A stretch of DNA of 5,617 nt from an uncultured Collinsella sp. (lineage in GTDB: Bacteria; Actinomycetota; Coriobacteriia; Coriobacteriales; Coriobacteriaceae). The notes below the pieces were generated by a model. The model saw nothing but the letters and a program-made list of their open reading frames with translations. It was not told where the DNA came from and searched no databases. Below, piece after piece: positions 1 to 5,617 of the stretch (position 1 is the stretch's first letter; every line of letters begins with the position of its first letter). Position numbers and translations under genes: made by a program. The stretch is taken from contig USHR01000119.1 in NCBI GenBank assembly GCA_900554495.1, forward strand, positions 1 through 5,617, given 5' to 3'.

Positions 1-2758
1 AATCGTAAGGTGCAAAGCCAACGAACATCGAGTTGACGTTGGTGCCGCCGGTCTCGGCCGAGCCGGTCTTGCCGGCGACCTTGACGCCGGGGATCTGGGC
101 ATCGGTGCCGGTGCCGGACTGGACGACGGCAAGCATGGCCTGCTTGACCTGGTCGGCCGTGGCGGAGCTGACGGCCTGCCCCAGCGAGCGGGACTGCGTG
201 GTCTTGACCACGGTTCCGTCCGGGGCAAGTACCTGGGCTACAAAGTACGGGTCCATGACCACGCCGCTGTTAGCGATGGCGGCGGCAATCACGGCGTTTT
301 GCATGACGGTAGTCTGCGGGCCGGGCGTGTGGTCCATGCCGACAGGCTGGCCGGCGCCGGCCCAGGCGGTCTCCCACTCGGTCATGAGCGACGGGTCGGC
401 CATGATGGAGGCCGCGGAGGTCAGGTCCTGGCCGAGCTTTTGGCCGTAGCCAAAGGCGTTGGCAAACTGCACGAGCGTGTTTGCGCCAACTTCGTTTGCC
501 ACCTGGCCGAAGACGACGTTGGAGGACACGGCAAAGGCCTGCTGCAGGCTGATGGTGCCGTAGCTCTCGTTGGCATAGTTGGTGACCGGTGCGTTGCCGA
601 TGTCCATGGAGCCGGGCGCCTGGTAGGTGCTGGTAAGGCTGGCGGTACCGGTCTCGAGTGCCGCGGAAAGCGTAACGACCTTAAACGTTGAGCCCGGCGT
701 GTACAGCGCGTCCATGGCGCGATTGTACATGGAGCCGTCCTCGCCGCCGCCCGTCTGCAGCAGGGCATCGATGTTGGTGTTGTCGTAGGTAGGCGAGCTG
801 GCACATGCGAGCACCGCGCCGGTACGCGGGTCGATGACCACTACAGCGCCCTTAAAGCCCTTGAGTGCCTGCTCGGCCGCCGTCTGGATACGCGAGTCGA
901 TGGTGAGCTTGGCGGTGTTGCCCGGCTGGGTCTGGCCCGCGAGCGACGCGATGGCGTTGTTCCAGCTGGAGTAATCCTTGGAGCCGGTGAGCGTATCGTT
1001 CATGACGCTCTCGATGGCGGTGGTGCCATACTGCTGGCTCACGTAGCCAACCACGTGCGCTGCCAGGTTACCGTTGGGGTAGGAGCGTACGTAGGTGCCG
1101 TCCTCCTGCTGCAGCGACTCGGCCAGCGTCACGCCGTCGGACGTGATGATGGAACCGCGCTGGATGTACTTGGAGCGGGCGATGGTGTGGTTGTTGGTCG
1201 GCATGTCCTGATAGTCCTTGGCCTTGATGACCTGGACATAGGTGAGGTTGCCGATAAGGATGGCGAACAGCGCCGTAAAGGCGAGCACCGCACGGGTTAG
1301 ACGGCTGGCGAGCGCAACGCGGCCGAGCACACCGGATTCAGGCGTGTCGAGCAGGCGACGGCGCATGCGCGAGCCGATGGAATGGCTGCCGCTGCCGTAG
1401 GAAGACGAGGTGGCAAAGCGCGTGCCCGTCGGGGCGGCGGCAGATGCGACCTGATTTTCGGTGATGGCGGCCATGGTGCCGGTGCCGGTAAGCTCGGCCT
1501 CGCGTCCGGTCGCCTCGTCACCGGCGCGCAGCAGGAGCGCGACGATGATAAAGCTCGCCAGCAGAGAAGAGCCGCCCTGGCTCATAAAGGGCAGGGTGAC
1601 GCCGGTCAGCGGGATCAGGCGGGTTACGCCGCCGACGATCAAGAAGGCCTGGAAGCTGATGGCGGCCGTAAGGCCCGTGGCACTAAAGGCGGCGAGGTCG
1701 GATTTAGCGCGGGCAGCCGTGGTGAGGCCACGCACGGCAAAGAGCATAAACAGGATGAGCACGGCGCCGCCGCCCAAAAGGCCCATCTCCTCGCCGATAG
1801 CCGAGAAGATAAAGTCGGACTCGACGACAGGGATGTTGTTGGCCATGCCGTTGCCGATGCCAACACCGACCAGACCGCCATCGGCAAGCGAGAAGAGCGA
1901 CTGGACGATCTGGTAGCCCTGGCCCTGGGCGTCCTTAAACGGATCGACCCAAACCTGGAAACGCACCTGAACGTGCGACAGGAACTTGTAGGCGCCCACG
2001 GCTCCAACGGCCAAGAGCGCAAGACCGATAACGACATACGAGAATCGTCCCGTGGCAACGTAGAGCATCAGCAAGAAGATGGTGTAGAACAGCACGGCCG
2101 AACCCAGGTCGCGTTCGAAGACGACGACGAGCAGGCACACACCCCACACGGCAAACAGCGGCAGCAGCAGTCGCAGGCGAGGGATCTTAAAGCCCAGGAT
2201 CTTGCGGTTGGAGATGGAGAGCAACTCGCGGTTCTCGGCCAAGTAGCCGGCCAGGAACAGGACGATAAAGACCTTGGCGAACTCGCCAGGCTGGATGGTA
2301 AAGCCCGCGATGCGAATCCACAGCTTGGAGCCCGAGATCGTGGTGCCGATAAAGATAGGCAGCATCAGCAGAATGATGCCGATAATGCCAAAGGTGTACT
2401 TGTAGCGCATGACCACGTCGAGGTTTTTGACCAGTGCAAGCGTTCCCACCATGAGCGCCACCGAGACAAACAGGATGATGAGCTGTGAGATGGCGAGAGC
2501 GGGGGCGAGACGCGTCACGAACGTGATGCCGATGCCCGAAAGTATAAATACGATGGGCAGGATGGCGGGGTCGGCACCGGGCGCCAAGATGCGCACGGCG
2601 ATATGTGCCGCGGCAAAGGCGGCAAAGAGGCCGATCGGTACGGCGAGCGTCTCAAAGGAGATGGCAGCGCCCGCGGTGAGGACGTACATCGCATACAGCA
2701 GGATGACGGGGAACGCCGAGGCGATGAGCAAGAGCAGCTCGGTGTTGCGGCGACTCAT
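1..2758 (-). CDS. rodA-pbpA: Fused RodA/FtsW SEDS glycosyltransferase and PbpA-type class B penicillin-binding protein (3' end outside window)
   Basis: One uninterrupted frame of 919 codons to the left edge. Residues 1-412 are a SEDS peptidoglycan polymerase with about twelve hydrophobic segments. Landmarks are LWIRIAGFTIQPGEFAK (147-162, with the conserved loop Trp147), ERDLG (215-219), VESDFIFSAIGEE (312-324, where Asp315 matches the catalytic Asp of RodA/FtsW) and LPFMSQGGSS (389-398). A cytoplasmic linker (413-486) leads to another transmembrane helix (about 487-508), a short class B pedestal with QRGSIITSDG (533-542), and a transpeptidase domain from about 620. The catalytic motifs are STFK (Ser690, Lys693), SSN (745-747) and KTG (897-899). 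SEDS proteins polymerise lipid II and class B PBPs crosslink the strands; here both are on one chain in the membrane. The layout matches rodA followed by pbpA in mycobacteria, but with no stop between them. By comparison with PbpA, perhaps 50-80 residues are missing at the edge. AAAGGGAG lies 8 nt before the ATG. Confidence 0.93.
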   Translation of the reverse strand, partial: MSRRNTELLLLIASAFPVILLYAMYVLTAGAAISFETLAVPIGLFAAFAAAHIAVRILAPGADPAILPIVFILSGIGITFVTRLAPALAISQLIILFVSVALMVGTLALVKNLDVVMRYKYTFGIIGIILLMLPIFIGTTISGSKLWIRIAGFTIQPGEFAKVFIVLFLAGYLAENRELLSISNRKILGFKIPRLRLLLPLFAVWGVCLLVVVFERDLGSAVLFYTIFLLMLYVATGRFSYVVIGLALLAVGAVGAYKFLSHVQVRFQVWVDPFKDAQGQGYQIVQSLFSLADGGLVGVGIGNGMANNIPVVESDFIFSAIGEEMGLLGGGAVLILFMLFAVRGLTTAARAKSDLAAFSATGLTAAISFQAFLIVGGVTRLIPLTGVTLPFMSQGGSSLLASFIIVALLLRAGDEATGREAELTGTGTMAAITENQVASAAAPTGTRFATSSSYGSGSHSIGSRMRRRLLDTPESGVLGRVALASRLTRAVLAFTALFAILIGNLTYVQVIKAKDYQDMPTNNHTIARSKYIQRGSIITSDGVTLAESLQQEDGTYVRSYPNGNLAAHVVGYVSQQYGTTAIESVMNDTLTGSKDYSSWNNAIASLAGQTQPGNTAKLTIDSRIQTAAEQALKGFKGAVVVIDPRTGAVLACASSPTYDNTNIDALLQTGGGEDGSMYNRAMDALYTPGSTFKVVTLSAALETGTASLTSTYQAPGSMDIGNAPVTNYANESYGTISLQQAFAVSSNVVFGQVANEVGANTLVQFANAFGYGQKLGQDLTSAASIMADPSLMTEWETAWAGAGQPVGMDHTPGPQTTVMQNAVIAAAIANSGVVMDPYFVAQVLAPDGTVVKTTQSRSLGQAVSSATADQVKQAMLAVVQSGTGTDAQIPGVKVAGKTGSAETGGTNVNSMFVGFAPYD
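1301..1522 (-). other. Fusion junction: cytoplasmic linker between SEDS and PBP modules
   Basis: Codons 413-486 of the fused gene. This is where a separate rodA would end and pbpA would start. It is low in hydrophobicity, rich in Thr, Ser, Gly and Ala, with a TGTGT run near residue 425 and a basic cluster RMRRR at 464-468, just before the PBP transmembrane helix. Basic residues on the inner side agree with a cytoplasmic linker. There is no stop codon in frame. The two in-frame ATGs (Met429, Met465) lack a purine-rich ribosome site upstream, so a separately initiated PBP looks unlikely. The many Thr and Ser residues could be kinase targets, which is inference. Confidence 0.8.
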
Positions 2759-2766
2759 AAGCGGCA

Positions 2767-2774
2767 CTCCCTTT
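2767..2774 (-). promoter_or_regulatory. Ribosome binding site of the SEDS-PBP fusion gene
   Basis: AAAGGGAG on the minus strand, 8 nt before the ATG at 2758 and directly after the phosphatase TAG stop. It is the strongest Shine-Dalgarno-like site in the window and fixes the start of the fusion, whose N-terminus MSRRNTELL resembles actinobacterial RodA. Confidence 0.75.
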
Positions 2775-4709
2775 CTAATTCTTATCGGAGGCTTCGGCCT
2801 CGGCGGACTGTTCGGCGGTTTTCTCGGAATCTGATTCGGAGGTTGATCCCTGATTGGTGTTGTCGCGAATCGTTTGCGCGTCGATCACCTGGCGGGTCTG
2901 CTCCTCGTCGATCTGGTGGCGGTACTTGGATATCGTGTCCTGCGCATCGTCGACACTTGTTTGCGGAATGCCCGCCTTGAGGCGGTTTTGCGTGTCTTCG
3001 GGCAGGTCGGACAGCTTAATGCTGGTTTCGCTTTCGAGCCAGTGGAGCTTGAGTCCGAGCGGCTTGCCGGGCAGGCCGCGCCAGACGGCGACATTGCCCT
3101 GGTAGGTACCCAGGTAGTACGAGCCGGTGACACCCGTGTAGGCCCAGATGCCAGCTGCCAGCACAAAGACGAGGGCCAGGATGGCGGCGATAGTAACGTT
3201 GCGGCGACGCACGCGTTGCGCCTCGCGCATGACGCCATCGTCAACCAGGTCAACGACTACTACGGTCACGTTGTCGTGGCCGCCGGCGGCAAGCGCCGCG
3301 TCCACTAGGTTGTCGACGCAGATTTGCGCGGTTGAGGACTGCGTGGCGATGTTCTCGATATCGCTATCGGGAATCATGCTCGAGAGGCCGTCGGAGCACA
3401 GGACCAGGCGGTCGCCTTCCTCGATATGCAGAGTGAAGTGGTCGGCATACATGGCGGGGTCCGAGCCCAGCGCGCGGGTGATGACCGAACGGTTGGGGTG
3501 GACGCGAGCCTCGTCTGCCGTGATCTCGCCGGCGTCCACGAGCTCCTCCACGTAGGAGTGGTCGCGGGTCACGCGGATGAGCGTGCCCTCGTGGAGCAGA
3601 TAGGCGCGAGAGTCACCCACGTGGGCGATGGCGAGCGTGTCGTTTTCGATATAGGCGCAGGTGGCTGTGCAGCCCATGCCGGGCTTACCCAGGCCGTTCA
3701 TGGCCGCCTCGATTACGGCGGCGTTGGCTGCCTCGACGGCTGCGGCCAGGCGTGCTGCGTCGGCGGACTGCGGGGCCGTCTTGGCAATAGTCTCGACGGC
3801 GATGGAAGAGGCTACCTCGCCGGCGGCGTGACCGCCCATGCCGTCGCATACGCAAAAGAGCGGCGACTGCACCAGGTAGGAATCCTCATTGTGCGGGCGC
3901 ACGCAGCCAACGTCGGAGCGGGCGCCCCACATGAGTTGTGTGGTGGTGCCGGCATCATAGGTCGAGTCAGTCTCGATGCGCTCCTCGGTCAGGGGCTCAA
4001 AGCTCATGGTCGAGCCGGGGTCTTTGAGCTTGGCCTCAACGGCGGCAACGTCGATCTCGGCGGTGTCACCGGGAGAGACGGTGTCGGTCTCGACGTTTGA
4101 TTCGGAATCGCCGGTGTCCGGGGAGTCGGGCTCCTCGGACACGCGGGCGGTCGACTCGTCATCTTGCGGGCTGACGTTTATAGGCTCGGGTGTCGCAAAG
4201 TGCGACGGCGCGGGCGTGTTTTGCGACTGGGCGGCGGGCTCGGCCACGGCATCGGACTCGCTTGCGGGCGCAGGCTGCGGGGTCTTGGGTGCAGGGCCGT
4301 CCTCGGGGGATGTCCCCGCCTCGGGCGCCGGCGTAGACGCGGGCGCAACCTCGGATGCCGGGGCTATGGGAAACGCCGGCGCGGCGGGCTCGGGTGCTGC
4401 AAACACCGCAGCGCTCTCGTTGATTGCCGCGGCGACGGGCTCTGCAAAGTGAGCCGGCGCCGGGGTTGCTTCGGGCGCTGTGGACTGTTCCGCAGCATGT
4501 GCGCCGATGGGCGCTGCTGCGGCATCCTCTTCGCCCTCGTTATCGGCGAGATCCGAAATATCATGCGTTACATGCGAAAGAGGCAGGGAGAACACGGTGT
4601 CCTCGGGCTCCACGGGTGCGGAGCCCGCCGGAGCGGCGTGGGCCGGTGCAGCTACGGCGGCAGCCGGTGCCTCGGTCATGGTTGCGGACTTGTTCTCCTC
4701 GTCGATCAT
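2775..4709 (-). CDS. pstP: PP2C-family Ser/Thr protein phosphatase (PstP type) with long N-terminal extension
   Basis: A 644-residue metal-dependent phosphatase that would remove phosphate from Ser/Thr residues placed by PknA/PknB-type kinases. Residues 1-255 are an Ala/Pro/Glu-rich, probably disordered extension. The PP2C domain spans about 256-490 and keeps all main motifs: GARSDVG (Arg264), HNED (273-276), DGMGGH (Asp289), HVGDSR (Asp366), SDGL (Asp440) and GGHDN (Asp479). These carry the metal-binding aspartates, so it should be active. An Arg-rich stretch (499-503) precedes one transmembrane helix at about 505-526. About 118 residues follow outside the cell, starting with YYLGTYQGNVAVWRG, similar to the extracytoplasmic part of mycobacterial PstP, and ending in an acidic Ser/Glu-rich tail. 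The family usually starts close to the catalytic domain, so the extension is odd. The start is supported by the ATGA overlap with fhaB and by GAAGGT 9 nt upstream. The later Met235 has no comparable ribosome site. Confidence 0.93.
   Translation of the reverse strand: MIDEENKSATMTEAPAAAVAAPAHAAPAGSAPVEPEDTVFSLPLSHVTHDISDLADNEGEEDAAAAPIGAHAAEQSTAPEATPAPAHFAEPVAAAINESAAVFAAPEPAAPAFPIAPASEVAPASTPAPEAGTSPEDGPAPKTPQPAPASESDAVAEPAAQSQNTPAPSHFATPEPINVSPQDDESTARVSEEPDSPDTGDSESNVETDTVSPGDTAEIDVAAVEAKLKDPGSTMSFEPLTEERIETDSTYDAGTTTQLMWGARSDVGCVRPHNEDSYLVQSPLFCVCDGMGGHAAGEVASSIAVETIAKTAPQSADAARLAAAVEAANAAVIEAAMNGLGKPGMGCTATCAYIENDTLAIAHVGDSRAYLLHEGTLIRVTRDHSYVEELVDAGEITADEARVHPNRSVITRALGSDPAMYADHFTLHIEEGDRLVLCSDGLSSMIPDSDIENIATQSSTAQICVDNLVDAALAAGGHDNVTVVVVDLVDDGVMREAQRVRRRNVTIAAILALVFVLAAGIWAYTGVTGSYYLGTYQGNVAVWRGLPGKPLGLKLHWLESETSIKLSDLPEDTQNRLKAGIPQTSVDDAQDTISKYRHQIDEEQTRQVIDAQTIRDNTNQGSTSESDSEKTAEQSAEAEASDKN
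3945..4709 (-). other. Low-complexity Ala/Pro/acidic N-terminal extension of the phosphatase
   Basis: Codons 1-255 of the PP2C gene, on the cytoplasmic side. The stretch is dominated by Ala, Pro, Glu, Asp and Ser with few basic residues, typical of a disordered acidic arm. Three islands are less degenerate: EDTVFSLPLSHVTHDISDL (37-54), a duplicated TPAP(A/S)HFA element (82-89 and 165-172, codons starting at 4466 and 4217), and TMSFEPLTEERIETD (234-248) leading into the catalytic domain. No known domain is recognised. Confidence 0.8.
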
Positions 4710-5122
4710 CGACGGTTCACCTTCATGACCACGTCGCCAATCTGGACTTCGTCGCCCTCACGCAGCGTCGCGGGCTCCACGAGCTGGCGGCCGTTGACGA
4801 GCGTGCCGTTAAGCGAGTTGAGGTCCTCGATGATGAGCGCCGGGCCCTGCAGCGAAAAGCGCGCATGCGAGGCCGAGACAAACGGCTCGTTGATGCAGAT
4901 GTCCGAAGACGGCGAGCGGCCGACGATGACGGGGCCGAGCATGTCTACGTGGATGCCGCGGATGCCGCGCGGACCCTTGTCCACATCGATCGTCCAGATA
5001 GCCGAGTCGCGGCGCTGTCCACGCACAAGTCCCACGCCGGTCTTCATGACGGCGAACAAGAAGATATAGAGCAGGGCGACCAGGACGATGCGGCCTGCAA
5101 AAAGGACGATATCGATGTTCAT
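4706..5122 (-). CDS. fhaB: Membrane-anchored FHA-domain protein FhaB
   Basis: A 138-residue protein with one hydrophobic segment at about residues 4-27, then a short basic stretch (K27, R34, R37, R38) and a cytoplasmic FHA domain at about 62-136. FHA landmarks are GRS (Arg69), SASH (Ser83 and His86) and DLNSLNGT (100-107). These residues contact phosphothreonine in the family, so the domain looks functional. Size, N-terminal anchor and single C-terminal FHA match actinobacterial FhaB (FipA in mycobacteria), which is tied to septal and polar wall synthesis through FHA binding to phosphorylated partners. The ATG start is supported by AGGGGA 9 nt upstream. It lies 6 nt after the preceding FHA gene and its TGA stop overlaps the phosphatase ATG, so the three genes are almost certainly one transcript. 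The partner here is unknown; phosphorylated sites on the phosphatase or the SEDS-PBP fusion are possible. Confidence 0.9.
   Translation of the reverse strand: MNIDIVLFAGRIVLVALLYIFLFAVMKTGVGLVRGQRRDSAIWTIDVDKGPRGIRGIHVDMLGPVIVGRSPSSDICINEPFVSASHARFSLQGPALIIEDLNSLNGTLVNGRQLVEPATLREGDEVQIGDVVMKVNRR
4719..4724 (-). promoter_or_regulatory. Ribosome binding site of the phosphatase gene
   Basis: GAAGGT on the minus strand, 9 nt before the ATG that overlaps the fhaB TGA as ATGA. It lies inside the end of fhaB. Together with the overlap it favours the long 644-residue form over an internal start near the catalytic domain. Confidence 0.65.
4793..4831 (-). repeat. 39-nt near-identical segment shared by the two FHA genes, copy 2
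   Basis: Encodes IEDLNSLNGTLVN in fhaB. It is a direct repeat of 5210-5248, about 417 nt apart, in the same orientation and with the same function in the FHA fold. Confidence 0.75.
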
Positions 5123-5128
5123 AAGCGA

Positions 5129-5617
5129 CTATCCCCTAAATTCAAAGGTGCTCAGGCCAAACGTCAGCAGATCGCCGTTGCGCAGCGGGCAGCGCGTAAT
5201 GCGGCGGTTGTTGACGAGCGTGCCGTTGGTGGAATTGAGGTCCTCGATCGACCAATCCGAGCCCGTAAAGGTGAGCTGGGCGTGGCGGCGCGACACGTTG
5301 GGGTCGCGCAGGGCAATGTCGGAAACTGAGCGCTCGCGACCGATGGTCACCTGTGCGGAGGTGATGCTATGGCTCTCGCCGCTCACGACGTCGACGAGCT
5401 GGGCGAGCGGGCGCTGCGGGGCGCGAGTGCTCGCCATGTTGGAGGCGATGCCGGCTGCAGCGCCTAGGCCCACGGCGGCACCGGTCGCGGCGGCTCCGCC
5501 CATGCCGGCAAGCGCGTCGCGCGAGACGGTCTGCGGCACCGGGATAGGAGCGGCTGGGTCGGGGACGCTAGGCGCGAAGGGATCTGCCACGGCAAGCGGG
5601 TCGGGGGCGGCGGCGCG
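5129..5617 (-). CDS. fhaA: FhaA-type FHA-domain protein, C-terminal part (5' end outside window)
   Basis: This is the last 162 residues of a phosphothreonine-reading FHA protein. The frame is open to the right edge. A GTG at 5590 could be called a start, but the nine codons before it continue the same Ala/Pro-rich composition, so the true start is very probably outside. Fragment residues 1-35 are a Pro/Ala-rich linker and about 38-59 are a Gly/Ala-rich stretch. From about 75 to the end is one FHA domain with the hallmark residues GRE (Arg94), SRRH (Ser109 and His112) and DLNSTNGT (126-133). The domain ends right at the stop codon. In mycobacteria the gene before fhaB encodes FhaA, with an N-terminal DUF3662 domain and a C-terminal FHA domain; FhaA there binds phosphorylated cell-wall proteins. 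The position upstream of fhaB, the C-terminal FHA and the long linker fit this, but the DUF3662 part cannot be seen. Sure about FHA, fairly sure about FhaA. Confidence 0.85.
   Translation of the reverse strand, partial: RAAAPDPLAVADPFAPSVPDPAAPIPVPQTVSRDALAGMGGAAATGAAVGLGAAAGIASNMASTRAPQRPLAQLVDVVSGESHSITSAQVTIGRERSVSDIALRDPNVSRRHAQLTFTGSDWSIEDLNSTNGTLVNNRRITRCPLRNGDLLTFGLSTFEFRG
5132..5137 (-). promoter_or_regulatory. Ribosome binding site of fhaB
   Basis: AGGGGA on the minus strand, 9 nt before the fhaB ATG. It lies inside the last codons of the upstream FHA gene and its final A sits next to that gene's stop codon, so translation of the two is likely coupled. It supports the chosen fhaB start. 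Confidence 0.7.
5210..5248 (-). repeat. 39-nt near-identical segment shared by the two FHA genes, copy 1
   Basis: Encodes the IEDLNSTNGTLVN core of the FHA domain in the upstream gene. It matches 4793-4831 in fhaB at 34 of 39 positions by my count, with an 18-nt and a 14-nt block fully identical around a 7-nt variable centre. Confidence 0.75.

Noticed and set aside
1297..2147. Short minus-strand frames (1297-1521, 1639-2058, 1935-2147) that could look like separate genes between phosphatase and PBP
   Set aside because: They are in other frames than the SEDS-PBP gene, are Arg/Ser/Pro-rich and overlap its continuous frame with clear membrane segments and motifs.
1382..2488. Plus-strand open frame of 368 codons rich in Asp, Glu, Gln, His and Lys
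   Set aside because: It is the antisense of the SEDS module. Its polar composition is what the complement of hydrophobic membrane codons gives, and no known domain or ribosome site was seen.
4005..4007. Alternative phosphatase start at Met235, giving a conventional-length PstP
   Set aside because: No purine-rich ribosome site lies upstream of this ATG, whereas the distal ATG has both a site and an ATGA overlap with fhaB. A secondary product cannot be fully excluded.
3426..4100. Plus-strand open frame of 224 codons opposite the PP2C domain
   Set aside because: The minus strand here encodes all PP2C catalytic motifs; the antisense product is Gly/Val/His-rich without recognisable features.
4304..4318. 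Small inverted repeat (GGGGA, two bases, TCCCC) that could suggest a hairpin or terminator
   Set aside because: The loop is too short, no T-run follows, and it sits within the Pro-rich coding region of the phosphatase arm where such repeats arise by chance.
4164..5329. Two overlapping plus-strand open frames of 301 codons (4164-5069 and 4424-5329)
   Set aside because: They lie opposite well-supported FHA and PP2C genes, their products are rich in Arg, Gly and Cys with no motifs, and they follow from the high-GC codon bias of the real minus-strand frames.
5588..5590. GTG as the true start of the upstream FHA gene
   Set aside because: The frame continues openly to the window edge with the same Ala/Pro-rich composition, and FhaA-type proteins have a large N-terminal domain before the linker.

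Overview
The window is GC-rich and carries a single, tightly packed, minus-strand gene cluster that transcribes from right to left with almost no non-coding DNA. Its gene order is that of the conserved actinobacterial cell-wall and Ser/Thr-phosphosignalling cluster known in mycobacteria as fhaA-fhaB-pstP-rodA-pbpA-pknA-pknB. The GC content, the atypical domain fusion and the low-complexity extensions make me favour Coriobacteriia (a Collinsella- or Olsenella-like gut actinobacterium). That assignment is inference, since the window holds no rRNA or other marker gene.

Reading in the direction of transcription: (1) the 3' end of an FhaA-type FHA-domain protein, cut by the right edge; (2) after 6 nt, a small membrane-anchored FHA protein (FhaB); (3) overlapping it by ATGA, a 644-residue PP2C phosphatase (PstP type) with an unusual Ala/Pro-rich acidic N-terminal extension of about 255 residues, one transmembrane helix and an extracytoplasmic tail; (4) after 16 nt, one reading frame that runs to the left edge for 919 codons. 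Its first ~412 residues are a RodA/FtsW SEDS glycosyltransferase. The rest is a PbpA-type class B penicillin-binding protein with SxxK, SxN and KTG motifs. I checked the frame codon by codon across the window and found no stop, so rodA and pbpA are fused here.

Together the genes would link cell-wall polymerisation and crosslinking (the fusion) to phospho-threonine signalling (two FHA readers and the eraser phosphatase). The writer kinase is not in the window; by synteny it would lie beyond the left edge. No promoter, terminator, RNA gene, mobile element or CRISPR is visible. The plus strand has only shadow ORFs produced by GC-rich codon bias. The main points of interest are the SEDS-PBP fusion and the long phosphatase extension, which holds possible FHA-binding threonines.
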